Shown: in pieces, positions 1 to 8,400 of the stretch
How the letters are laid out: every line of letters begins with the position of its first letter
How positions within the stretch are numbered: position 1 is the stretch's first letter
Source of the DNA: JAOPZW01 sp034664395
GTDB lineage: Bacteria; Actinomycetota; Thermoleophilia; Solirubrobacterales; Solirubrobacteraceae
Length of the DNA stretch: 10,435 nt
Assembly: GCA_034664395.1 (NCBI GenBank)
Contig: JAXDHQ010000172.1
Coordinates: 1-10,435, forward strand
Direction: 5' to 3'
The notes under the pieces: generated by a model
Databases searched by the model: none
What the model was told of the DNA's origin: nothing
What the model saw: the letters and a program-made list of their open reading frames with translations, nothing else
Program-made: the position numbers and the translations under genes

Positions 1-472
1 CCAGCACGCCGAGGCGCCGGTAGACCTCGGCGCCGGAGTTGATCGACACGACCGGGATGCCCGTCCGCGTCGCGCGGCGGATGGCCGGCGCCACGGCCGG
101 CTCGGGGATCGACACGACCAGCCCGTCCGGCCGCGTCGCCACCGCCTGGTCGATCAGGGTCGTCATGCGCGCGACGCTGTAGACGTCGGGGGCGCGGTAG
201 TCGACCACGACGTCCATCTGGCGCGCGGCGGCCTCGACGCCGTTGCGGACGATGGCCCAGAACGGGCTCGAGGCCTGGCCGTGGGTGACGACCGCGATGC
301 GCACGCCGGCGGCCTCGCGCGGGGGCTGCGGCGCCCCGGAACCGGCCTCGCCGCTGGTGACGACGACCGAGGGCTCGCGCACGACGGTCGTCTTGCCGCA
401 CGCGCCGAGCGCGAGGACGAGCATCGCCGCGAGGGCGAACGCGACCGTCAGGACCGCCCGCGCCGGCCTCAC
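1..472 (-). CDS. Sugar-type ABC transporter substrate-binding lipoprotein (N-terminal part, cut by window edge)
   Basis: The first 157 codons of a periplasmic binding protein are present and the rest lies beyond the left edge. The GTG start at 472-470 overlaps the stop of the upstream kinase as GTGA. The N-terminus is a lipoprotein signal: basic MRPAR, a hydrophobic run at about 7-22, then lipobox LGAC with Cys25 as the acylated residue. A low-complexity linker follows at about 30-55. The first lobe of a type-1 periplasmic binding domain (PF13407-like) begins at RIAVVTHGQASSPFW (about 58-72), continues through LIDQAVATRPDGLVVSIP (about 106-123) and reaches GIPVVSINSG (about 138-147). Such proteins bind simple sugars or related small molecules outside the membrane and pass them to an ABC permease or a sensor. 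The ligand cannot be read from this half. Its place directly behind a histidine kinase suggests ligand sensing rather than, or besides, transport; that is inference. Confidence 0.85.
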   Translation of the reverse strand, partial: MRPARAVLTVAFALAAMLVLALGACGKTTVVREPSVVVTSGEAGSGAPQPPREAAGVRIAVVTHGQASSPFWAIVRNGVEAAARQMDVVVDYRAPDVYSVARMTTLIDQAVATRPDGLVVSIPEPAVAPAIRRATRTGIPVVSINSGAEVYRRLGVL

Positions 473-2028
473 GCCTGGGCCTCGTGGGGCGCGGCGGGCC
501 GCGGCTCGTGCCAGTCCGCGCACGGGATCCGCGCGGTCAGGCGCGTGCCGTGCCCGTGCGGACTGTCGATCTCGAGCACGCCGCCGACGGCGGCCAGGCG
601 GTCCTTCAGCCCGCGCAGCCCGCTGCCCGCCTCGAGGTCGACGCCGCCGGCGCCGTCGTCGGCGACGCGGACGACGAGCGCGAGGCCGTCGCGACGCACC
701 TGCACCCGCGCGTCCGATGCCGGCGCGTACTTCGCCACGTTGGTCAGCGCCTCGGCGACGACGAAGTACGCCGCCGACTCCACGGGCGCGGGCAGGCGCC
801 CCTCGATGGCGACGTCGGCCTGGACCGGCCCGACCGCGCGACCGGCCAGGGCGGCGAGGGCGGGGCCGAGCCCCTGCTCGGTGAGGATCGCGGGGTGGAT
901 CCCGCGCGCCAGCTCGCGCAGCTCGGTCAGCGCCCCGTCCAGGCGCTCGGCGATGCCGTCGACCGCGGCGGCGTGCTCGCCGTCGACCCGCGAGCGCAGC
1001 AGCCGCAGCTCCAGCGCGAGCGCGACGAGCCGCTGCTGGGCGCCGTCGTGGAGGTCGCGCTCGATGCGCCGGCGCGCGTCGTCGGCCGCCTGGACGATGC
1101 GCAGCCGCGAGACGCGCAGCTCCTCCAGCCGCGCGCGCAGGTCGGCCTTCAGGCGCTCGTTGTCGATGGCCAGCGCCGCCGCGGCCGCGGCGGCGTGGAC
1201 GAGCTCGCGGCTCGTGTCCAGCGCGGCGTCGTGCACGATGGCCGCCACCGGGCGCCCGTTGCGCTCGACCGCCGTCCACGTCCGGCCCGAGCCCGGGTCG
1301 GGCAGCGCGACGGGACGACCGACCTCGTCGACGAACGCCTGGCGATCGGGCAGCCAGTAGGCGATCGCGACCGTGCGGTCGCCGAGGCTCTCGGCCAGCA
1401 GCTCGCGCACCGGCCCGGTCGCCGCGGCCCGCGGTGCAAGCAGCGCGCGGGCGATGACGTGGAGCACCGTCTGCATGGCGTCGAGCGTGGCCAGCGCCAG
1501 CACCGCGGCCGGCAGCGCCAGCGCGCAGAGCACGATGCCGACGGCCGGGCCGAAGCTCCACGGCCCCAGGTAGTCGAGGCTGCCCAGCCCGCCGACGCCC
1601 TGCACCGCGAGTCGCACGAGCTCGGCGAGGACGAGCACCGGGACGCCGGCGACGATGAGCACCCCGGCCGTGAGCAGCGGCTTGACCGCCAGCACCGCGG
1701 CCATGCGCCACAGCGCACGGTCGGACATGACCTCCAGCGAGCGCCGCCATGGGCCGCCCGAGGTGCGTTCGAGCGCGGGGAGGCGGCCGATCTGGGTGCC
1801 GAGGAGGCGGTTGGCCGCCCGCCGGTCCAGGCCCACGACCCGCCGCGCGAGCGCGGCCCCGAGCAGCAGCAGCGGCAGGCCGACGCCGACGACGCTGAGC
1901 GCGGCGCCGAGCACGAGCGCGAGGACGGCGATCACGCTGCCGACCGCCAGCGGCACGCTCGCGCCCACGTAGGCGAGCGCCTGCGCGGCGCGGGCGAAGC
2001 GGCGCTCGAGCGTCAGCGCGCCGATCAC
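469..2028 (-). CDS. Membrane sensor histidine kinase, HisKA_3/NarL-partner type
   Basis: This is a 519-residue sensor kinase. It starts at GTG 2028-2026, which overlaps the upstream stop as GTGA; a longer reading frame from 2223 would only add an arginine-rich stretch antisense-like in composition and overlapping the upstream gene. Residues 1-200 hold four probable membrane segments (about 19-44, 45-62, 110-138, 158-192) resembling the PF13796 sensor region. Residues about 215-290 form a small soluble domain, followed by a coiled-coil linker (about 287-315). The dimerisation and phosphoacceptor motif is RIERDLHDGAQQRL, with His327. The HATPase has an N-box VAEALTNVAKYA (Asn430), a G1 box DDGAGG (457-462) and a G2 segment GSGLRGLKDRL (468-478), so it should be active. 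This family normally phosphorylates a LuxR/NarL-type response regulator. None is in the window; it may lie past the binding-protein gene. The signal is unknown. Confidence 0.93.
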   Translation of the reverse strand: MIGALTLERRFARAAQALAYVGASVPLAVGSVIAVLALVLGAALSVVGVGLPLLLLGAALARRVVGLDRRAANRLLGTQIGRLPALERTSGGPWRRSLEVMSDRALWRMAAVLAVKPLLTAGVLIVAGVPVLVLAELVRLAVQGVGGLGSLDYLGPWSFGPAVGIVLCALALPAAVLALATLDAMQTVLHVIARALLAPRAAATGPVRELLAESLGDRTVAIAYWLPDRQAFVDEVGRPVALPDPGSGRTWTAVERNGRPVAAIVHDAALDTSRELVHAAAAAAALAIDNERLKADLRARLEELRVSRLRIVQAADDARRRIERDLHDGAQQRLVALALELRLLRSRVDGEHAAAVDGIAERLDGALTELRELARGIHPAILTEQGLGPALAALAGRAVGPVQADVAIEGRLPAPVESAAYFVVAEALTNVAKYAPASDARVQVRRDGLALVVRVADDGAGGVDLEAGSGLRGLKDRLAAVGGVLEIDSPHGHGTRLTARIPCADWHEPRPAAPHEAQA

Positions 2029-2756
2029 GGGGCGCCCTCGACCGTCACGGCGCCCGAGCTGCTGAGGGCCTGGATGGCATACGGCGCGTCGGTCACCGAC
2101 GCGATCCCGCGGACCCGCCGTACGCCGGAGGCGCTCTCGGCCTCGACCTGGTAGCGGCCGGGCGGCACGACCGCGTGCACCCTCCCGGTCGTCGAGCGCA
2201 GCGCGAGCTCCTGCGGCGCGCACGACGCGGTGGCGGAGACGTGGCCGGTCTCGGCGCGCGCCTGCAGCATGAAGCCGCAGAACCCGTCGACGTCGACGTC
2301 GCCGTCGCGCGTGGCGATGCGGGCCGAGCCGCGATAGCCGGCGAGGCGCACCGCCCCGCTACCGGTGCGCACGTCGATCGGCACGTTGTCGGGGACGACG
2401 AGCCGGTAGCGCACCGAGCACGTGTGCATCACCGTCGACGGGCAGCGCGAACGGATCCGGAACGTCCCGCCGACGACCGAGCGCTCGACGCGGGCGTCGT
2501 GGCCGAAGGCGAAGCGGTCGGTGTGCTGAACGGCGATCGTCGCGCGCCGGCGTCCGCGGACGATCACGACGTCGGCGTCGCCGAGGTCGAGGCCCACGCC
2601 CTCCAGCGCCCCGCCGACCGTGTAGGACACGACGCGCTCCTCGCGCGAGCGCACCTCGAGGACGACCAGCGCGACCGCGCCAACCAGCATGACGACGGCG
2701 GAGGCCGTCACGAGGCGGCCCCACGACGACAGGCGAGCACGTGCTGGGCCGGACAC
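2025..2756 (-). CDS. Membrane-anchored DUF4097-type beta-repeat protein
   Basis: This is a 243-residue protein starting at GTG 2756-2754, 15 nt after the cydB stop, and ending in a GTGA overlap with the kinase gene. A basic N-terminus (about 1-14) and one membrane helix (about 16-35) predict an N-in anchor with the rest outside the cell. The outer domain has short repeated strands of the DUF4097 kind, for example DVRTGSGAVRLAGYRG (128-143), IATRDGDVDVDG (147-158) and LSSSGAVTVEGAP at the C-terminus, which suggest a stacked beta fold. Four cysteines (105, 113, 160, 179) lie in the outer domain and could form two disulfides. The biochemical role of the family is unknown. The overlap with the kinase suggests it is made with the kinase and may act as an envelope accessory or sensor. 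Its ribosome-binding site is weak, so translation may depend on coupling to cydB. Confidence 0.8.
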   Translation of the reverse strand: MSGPARARLSSWGRLVTASAVVMLVGAVALVVLEVRSREERVVSYTVGGALEGVGLDLGDADVVIVRGRRRATIAVQHTDRFAFGHDARVERSVVGGTFRIRSRCPSTVMHTCSVRYRLVVPDNVPIDVRTGSGAVRLAGYRGSARIATRDGDVDVDGFCGFMLQARAETGHVSATASCAPQELALRSTTGRVHAVVPPGRYQVEAESASGVRRVRGIASVTDAPYAIQALSSSGAVTVEGAP

Positions 2757-2771
2757 GGCGCAACTCTATCT

Positions 2772-4013
2772 TCACCCCTCAGCAGGTTCGAGCGGCAGTG
2801 CCGCGCGGAATCCCAGCACGACGAAGGCCAGCAGCGCGACGACGCCGACGGCGTGGGCCCAGGCGGCGTCGGCGACGTTGAGCAATCCGACGCCGGCGAT
2901 GAGGCAGGCCAGCGCGGCGCGCACGAGCGCGCGGTCCAGCGAGGCGGCGAGGAGGTCGGCGGGCGTCGGCGGCCGCGCCTGCGCCGCCGCGCCGTCGGCT
3001 CCCTCGTCCCCGTACCCGCGCAGCCGCCCGCCCAGCGTCAGGCGGAAGAGCAGCAGCAGCGACGGGAAGAGGATGGCGCCGCCGGCCAGCACGGCCACGA
3101 CGATGGCCACCAGCGCGTCGTGGGGCGCGGCGGCCTGGCGGATGGTCAGGCCGAGGAGGAGGAGCGGCTGCTGGGCGAGCGCCCAGCCGGCGAGGACCGC
3201 CGCCACGGCGAGCGCGGCGCTGTAGCGGGCGGGCTCGAAGCGCCGGCGGACGACGAGCGCGAGCGTCGCCACCCCGGCCGCGGCCGACACGAGCAGGGCG
3301 GGCAGGCCGGCGCCGGTCACCAGCCCGTGGTACAGCGGGCGGGCGTCGGAGCGCAGGACCGCGAGCCCGCCGAGCGCCAGCGCGCCCGCGATGACGCCCG
3401 CGCCCAGCGCCCGCGCGCGGAACGCCTCGGCCAGGTCGGCCTCGCCCAGGCGCACGGCGTCGGCCGACAGGTACACCGCGGCGAGGTAGGCGCACGTCGC
3501 CACGGCCAGCGTGCCGGTCAGCACCGAGGTGGGGTTCAGCCAGCTCGAGAACAGGTCGCCGGCCGCGTTGCCGACCGGCACGCGCCGCGACGCGATCCCA
3601 CCCAGTGCCGCCGCCAGGCAGAAGGGCGTCAGCAGCGACGACACCGCGGTCACGCTGTCGACCGTCCGCTGCTCTCTCGCCGTGATCGTCCCGGCGCGCA
3701 GGGCGTACGCCGCGCCGCGCACGACGATGCCCAGGCCGGCGAGGAACAGCGCCACGCACAGGGTCGAGGCGATCGAGCCGAAGGCGACCGGATACGACGT
3801 CCACAGGACGGTCAGCACGAAGATCAGCCACACGTGATTGGCCTCCCACACCGGCGCCATCGCCTCGTGGGCGTGGTCGCGCAGGCGCTCGCCGTGCTCG
3901 CTGCCCCCGGCGGTGAGCTGCCAGATCCCGGCGCCGAAGTCGGGGCCGGCGAGCACCCCGTAGAGGGCGAGCCCGATGAGCACGAACACCATGGGGACGA
4001 CGGCCAGCGTCAT
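2772..4013 (-). CDS. cydB: Cytochrome bd quinol oxidase subunit II
   Basis: This is a 413-residue integral membrane protein that forms the bd-type quinol:O2 oxidoreductase with CydA. The ATG at 4013-4011 overlaps the cydA stop (ATGA), giving translational coupling and fixing the start. Family signatures near the N-terminus are LAGPDFGAGIWQL (about 21-33), PVWEANHVWLIFVLTVLW (about 54-71) and the following GIVVRGAAYALR (about 95-106). About eleven hydrophobic segments are spread over the length. A hydrophilic loop (about 330-358, acidic then Pro/Ala-rich) precedes the last two helices. Length is somewhat above that of E. coli CydB (about 380). It looks intact, unlike its partner subunit. If the cydA amber codon is real and not read through, this subunit would have no partner, and coupled translation might also be reduced. 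No cydC or cydD export genes are in the window. Confidence 0.93.
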   Translation of the reverse strand: MTLAVVPMVFVLIGLALYGVLAGPDFGAGIWQLTAGGSEHGERLRDHAHEAMAPVWEANHVWLIFVLTVLWTSYPVAFGSIASTLCVALFLAGLGIVVRGAAYALRAGTITAREQRTVDSVTAVSSLLTPFCLAAALGGIASRRVPVGNAAGDLFSSWLNPTSVLTGTLAVATCAYLAAVYLSADAVRLGEADLAEAFRARALGAGVIAGALALGGLAVLRSDARPLYHGLVTGAGLPALLVSAAAGVATLALVVRRRFEPARYSAALAVAAVLAGWALAQQPLLLLGLTIRQAAAPHDALVAIVVAVLAGGAILFPSLLLLFRLTLGGRLRGYGDEGADGAAAQARPPTPADLLAASLDRALVRAALACLIAGVGLLNVADAAWAHAVGVVALLAFVVLGFRAALPLEPAEG

Positions 4014-5395
4014 GCCGGGCCCTCGCTGGCCGCGGTCGGCTGCGGGTCGTGCGGATGGCCCACCGGCGCGCTGGCCAGACGGCGCAGGATCCACACCAGC
4101 GCCGCGGCCACGCCGGCGTAGACCGCGGCCAGGGTCCCGTAGGCGACGGGGATGCCGCCGGCGCCGGTGACCGCCTGCGACGTGCGCATGACCCCGTAGG
4201 CGACCCACGGCTGACGGCCGACCTCGGTCGTCACCCAGCCGCTGATGAGCGCGACGATCGACAGCGGCCCGGCGACGGCGAGGGCGCGGTAGAACCACAG
4301 CGAGGTCGGAAGGCGGCGCCGGCGCCAGCGGACGAGCAGGTAGCCGACGCCGAGGGCCGCGAGCGCGGTGCCGATGCCGACCATCGTCTGGAACGCGACG
4401 CGCACGACGTTGACCGGCGGGCGGTCGTTCGGCGGGACGCTGTCGAGCCCCTTCACGACCGCGTTGGGGTCGTGGAAGGCCAGCAACGACAGCGCGCGCG
4501 GGATGGCGATCCCGTAGTGGACCTCGCCGTCGCTGTACCAGCCCAGCAGGTGCTCGGGGGCGCCGCGCGTCGTGCGTCCCAGCCCCTCGATCGCCGCGAG
4601 CTTGACCGGCTGCGACTTGGCCACGTCGCGCGCCGCCCAGTCGCCCACCAGGACCTGCACCGGCGCCGCCAGGGCGGCGATCGTGAGCGGGATCGCCAGC
4701 GCCGTGCGCTCGTAGCGTCCCCAGCGCCCGCGGAGCGCTCCGACGGCGTAGGCGGCCGCGAGGACGAAGCCGGTGACGATGTAGCCGGCGATGTACATGT
4801 GCACGAGCTCGTGCCAGAAGTACGGGTTGGCGAAGAGCGCCTGCCACGGATGGACGTCGACGACCTGCCCGGCCTGCAGCCGGAACCCCGTCGGGTGGTT
4901 CATCCAGCCGTTGACGGCGATGACCATGAACGAGCCGGTGAAGCCGGTGAGCACCACTGGCACGCCGCTGAGCAGATGCGCGCGCGGCGAGAGCTTTCCC
5001 CAGCCGTAGACGTAGATGGCGATGAAGATCGCCTACATGAAGAACGAGAAGCCCTCGATCGCGAAGCCCAGGCCGAAGACGGCGCCGAAGGTGGCGGTGA
5101 ACGCCGGCCACAGCAGCCCCATCTCGAAGCTGAGGATCGTGCCGGTGATCACGCCGACGGCGAACAGGGCGACCATCACCCGCGTCCAGCGCCGGGCCAG
5201 CGTCGCGTACAGGGCGTCGCCGGTGCGCAGGGAGAGCCACTCGACGTAGAGCACGAGCGCCGGCAGCGCCGTCCCGAAGCAGACGAGCGGGATGTGGACC
5301 GCGAACGAGAGCGCCTGCATCTGACGCGCCTGGAGCAGGTGGTGCTGCTCCACGGGCGCGAGCACCACGCCGATGAGGGCCGTCGGATCGATCAC
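4010..5395 (-). pseudogene. cydA: Cytochrome bd quinol oxidase subunit I, interrupted by an in-frame amber codon
   Basis: The frame reads as one CydA of 461 positions from GTG 5395-5393 to TGA 4012-4010, with one internal TAG at codon 121 (5035-5033). The start is chosen because AAGG lies about 6 nt upstream and because LLQARQMQALSFAVHIP (about 20-36) matches the CydA N-terminus, with His34 at the E. coli His19 position. Other key residues survive: Glu114 in AIEG (E. coli Glu99), His199 in LVHMYIAGY (His186), the Q-loop motif KSQPVKLAAIEG, Met in FQTMVGIG (Met393), and TTEVGRQPWVAYG with the Glu of heme b595 (Glu445). The short Q-loop and length fit the non-E. coli subgroup. TAG sits where homologues have glutamate (E. 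coli Glu107), one base from GAG. The first piece is 120 residues; the second is open from 5032 and contains a GTG at 4963. Intact flanks point to a very recent mutation or a base error. Confidence 0.85.
5033..5035 (-). other. cydA: In-frame TAG in cydA at a conserved glutamate codon
   Basis: On the minus strand the codons run ATC GAG GGC TTC TCG TTC TTC ATG, then TAG, then GCG ATC TTC. The family pattern here is aromatic-rich followed by E-A-I-F, so GAG to TAG (one G to T change, C to A on the plus strand) explains the stop. The spacing between the AIEG glutamate and this position is seven residues, against eight in E. coli CydA. The replaced residue is thought to belong to the proton path to the heme d site. 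Confidence 0.85.
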
Positions 5396-5417
5396 GCGCT
5401 GCCTTCGCCAGCCCACG

Positions 5418-5441
5418 CTACCCCGGATCGAACCGGTGAAC
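5418..5441 (-). promoter_or_regulatory. Candidate cydA promoter (GTTC-N14-GGGTAG)
   Basis: Read on the minus strand, GTTC (5441-5438) is followed by 14 nt and GGGTAG (5423-5418). This resembles the sigma-B/sigma-F consensus of Gram-positive bacteria (GTTT, about 14-16 nt, GGGTAT/C). Transcription would start near 5412-5410, leaving a leader of about 16 nt that contains the AAGG ribosome-binding site before the GTG at 5395. The geometry is right, but the call rests on pattern matching alone. Confidence 0.35.
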
Positions 5442-5459
5442 GCCGCCGACTTCGGGTAG
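5436..5459 (+). promoter_or_regulatory. Candidate fdhA promoter (GTGA-N14-GGGTAG)
   Basis: GTGA (5436-5439), 14 nt, then GGGTAG (5454-5459) mirrors the cydA candidate about the same axis. The -35 match is weaker than on the other strand. Transcription would begin near 5466-5468, only a few nt before the ATG at 5471, so the message would be nearly leaderless. That agrees with the lack of a convincing Shine-Dalgarno sequence before fdhA. Confidence 0.3.
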
Positions 5460-5470
5460 CGCGGTCGCCG

Positions 5471-8400
5471 ATGCCCCGCCCAGGCTCCCGTCCCAGCGCG
5501 TTCGAGCGTCTGCGCCGGATGCCCGTGGTCGGGCGCGCCCTGGACTGGGGCCTCGGCCCGGCCGCCGTCTCGCCGGCCACGCTGGGGGCCGGCTCGCGGG
5601 TCGCGGGCCTGAAGGCGACCGAGTCGGTCTGCCCGTACTGCGCGGTCGGCTGCGGCCAGGTCGTCTACACGCGCGGCGGGGAGCTCGTCGACATCGAGGG
5701 CAATCCGCGCTCGCCGATCAACCAGGGGACGCTGTGCCCGAAGGGCGCCGCGTCGCGCCAGCTCGTCCAGCAGCCCGGGCGCCTGACCAAGGTCCGCTAC
5801 CGCGCGCCCGGCGCCACCGAGTGGCAGGACCTCGAGCTCGATCGCGCGATGGACATGATCGCCGAGCGCGTCAGCGCCGCCCGCGAGGCGGGCTGGCAGG
5901 ACCACGACCATCACGGCCACCGGGTCAACCGCACGCTCGGCTTCGCGCACCTCGGCGGCGCCACGCTGGACAACGAGGAGAACTACCTGATCAAGAAGTT
6001 CTTCTCGGCGATGGGCGCCGTGCAGATCGAGAACCAGGCCCGCATATGACACTCCTCCACGGTCCCCGGTCTGGGGGCCTCGTTCGGGCGCGGCGGCGCC
6101 ACCGACTTCCTGCAGGCCCTCCAGCACTCCGACTGCATCGTCATCCAGGGCTCGTCGATGGCCGAGGCGCACCCGGTCGGCTTCCGCTGGGCGGTCAAGG
6201 CCAAGGAGCGCGGCGCGCGGATCATCCACGTCGACCCGCGCTTCTCCCGCACGAGCCAGCTCGCCGACCAGTACGTGCCGATCCGCGCCGGCAGCGACAT
6301 CGCCTTCCTCGGCGGCCTGATCCGCCACGTCATCGAGACCGAGTCCTACTTCCGCGAGTACGTCCTGCACTACACGAACGCCGCGACGCTCGTCGACGAG
6401 CGCTTCCAGGACGCCGAGGACCTCGGCGGGCGCTTCTCGGGCTACGACCCGGAGACCGGTCTCTACGACACGGCGACCTGGGGCTATCAGGGCGGCCAGA
6501 TGCCCTCCGCCGCCGGGGTGCGCGAGCACGGGACGATGCCGTTCGAGGAGACGAGCGGGGTCGGCATGCTCGTGGGGGACGCTGAGCGCGACGAGACGCT
6601 GCAGCACCCGCGCTGCGTCCTGCAGGTCCTGCGCCGGCACTTCGGCCGCTACACGCCCGAGGCGGTCCAGGACGTCTGCGGCATCTCGCGCGAGGACTTC
6701 CTCGCCGTCGCCGAGGCGCTGATCGCCAACTCGGGGCGCGAGCGCACCTCGGCCTTCTGCTACGCGGTGGGGTGGACGCAGCACACGGCGGGCGTGCAGA
6801 TGATCCGCGCGGCCGCGATCCTGCAGCTCCTGCTCGGCAACGTCGGGCGTCCCGGCGGCGGGATCATGGCCCTGCGCGGCCACGCGTCGATCCAGGGCTC
6901 GACCGACATCCCGACGCTCTACGACCTGCTGCCCGGCTACCTGCCCATGCCGCGGGCCGACATCGGCGAGGTCGACCTCCGCAGCTACATCTCGCGCGGC
7001 GGCGCCGATCGCGGCTGGTGGAGCAACTACTCCAAGTACGCGGTCTCGCTGCTGAAGGCGTGGTTCGGCGACGCGGCGACGCCGGAGAACGAGTTCGGCT
7101 TCCAGGGGCTGCCGCGGATCTCCGGCAACCACATGCACTTCGCGACGATGCTGCGCGCGCTCGACGGTGGCCTGGAGGGCCTCTTCCTCATGGGGCAGAA
7201 CCCTGCGGTCGGCTCGCAGCACGCCGGCCTGCAGCGCCGCGCGCTCGCGCACCTGAAGTGGCTGGTCGTGCGCGACCTCACCGAGATCGAGTCGTCCACG
7301 TTCTGGCGCGACTCGCCCGAGGTCCAGTCCGGCGAGCTGCGCACGCAGGACATCCAGACCGAGGTCTTCCTGATGCCGGCGGCCTCGCACGTGGAGAAGG
7401 AGGGCTCGTTCACCAACACCCAGCGGCTGCTGCAGTGGCACGACAAGGCGCTCGAGCCGCCCGGCGACGCGCGGTCGGACCTGTGGTTCATGCACCATCT
7501 CGGCAAGCGCGTGCGGGCGCGCTACGCCGGCTCCACGCGCGAGCGCGACTGGCCGATCCTCAACGTCACCTGGGACTACCCCGAGAACGGCCACACGCGC
7601 GAGCCCGACGCCGAGGCGGTGCTCAGGGAGATCAACGGCTACGACGTGGCGACCGGCGAGCCGGTCCCGCTGTTCACGAGCCTGAAGGACGACGGCTCGA
7701 CCGCCTGCGGGTGCTGGATCTACTCCGGCGTCTACGCCGACGGCGTCAACCAGGCCCGCCGCCGCGACCCGGGTGACATCGCCGACCCGCACGGCGGCTG
7801 GGTGTCGCCCGAGTGGGCGTGGGCGTGGCCGGCCAACCGGCGCGTGCTCTACAACCGCGCCTCGGCCGACCCCGACGGGCGACCCTGGTCGGAGCGCAAG
7901 CGCTACGTCTGGTGGGACGAGGAGCAGCGCCGCTGGACCGGCTACGACGTCCCCGACTTCCCGGTCGACAAGCCCCCCGACTATCGCGCGCCGACCGACG
8001 CCACGGGGATGGACGCCATCTCCGGCGACGACCCGTTCATCATGATGGCCGACGGTCGCGGCTGGCTGTACGCGCCCGCCGGCCTGCGGGACGGCCCGAT
8101 GCCGACGCACTACGAGCCGATCGAGTCGCCGGTCGCCAACCTCCTGTACCCCGAGCTCGAGTCCAACCCGTCGGCGGCGCGCTGGCGACGGCCCGAGAAC
8201 CCCTACCACGCGGTCGGCGACCCGCGGTACCCGCTGGTGGCGACGACCTTCCGCCTCACCGAGCAGCACACCTCGGGCGCCATGAGCCGCAAGCTCCCGT
8301 GGCTGTCCGAGCTGCAGCCGGAGATGTTCGCCGAGATCGACCCGACCCTCGCGCGCGAGCGCGGGATCGAGGACGGCGGCTGGATGGTCATCGAGACCGC

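Larger units (their letters stand above)
5416..5461. repeat. 8-bp perfect inverted repeat in the divergent intergenic region
   Basis: CGCTACCC (5416-5423) and GGGTAGCG (5454-5461) are exact reverse complements separated by 30 nt. The axis (about 5438.5) passes through GGTGAAC (5435-5441), which overlaps the palindrome ACCGGT (5432-5437). The arms contain the GGGTAG elements of both candidate promoters. The repeat could reflect two mirror-image promoters or a dimeric regulator site. The 75-bp gap 5396-5470 holds nothing else that I can recognise. Confidence 0.6.

Noticed and set aside
484..2154. Long plus-strand frames opposite the histidine kinase (also 281-1360)
   Set aside because: The minus strand carries intact kinase motifs; the plus frames are low-complexity shadows.
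2029..2223. 65-residue N-terminal extension of the kinase from 2223
   Set aside because: It overlaps the DUF4097 gene out of frame and is Arg/Gly-rich. The GTG at 2028 gives the same GTGA overlap style as the next gene pair.
2757..2771. Terminator or promoter between cydB and the DUF4097 gene
   Set aside because: Only 15 nt, with no hairpin or T-run; too short to separate the transcription units.
2359..2775. 138-residue minus frame starting at GTG 2775, overlapping the cydB stop
   Set aside because: The start geometry is attractive, but the protein is an Arg-rich shadow of the DUF4097 gene in another frame.
2175..4121. 648-residue plus-strand frame opposite cydB and DUF4097
   Set aside because: It is a shadow of GC-rich genes; Arg/Gln/Gly/His-rich with no motif, while the minus strand has clear CydB.
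5033..5035. Pyrrolysine or selenocysteine at the cydA stop
   Set aside because: The codon is UAG, not UGA, so Sec does not apply. Pyl has no precedent in CydA and the position is a conserved Glu one base away; kept only as something to exclude.
4049..5470. Upstream extension of the fdhA frame from 4049
   Set aside because: It is antisense to cydA/cydB, full of R/H/E/D shadow residues. FdhA homology begins only after the ATG at 5471.
6047..6049. fdhA as a pseudogene or frameshifted gene
   Set aside because: The stop is UGA at the known Sec position, with a SECIS hairpin at the right distance.
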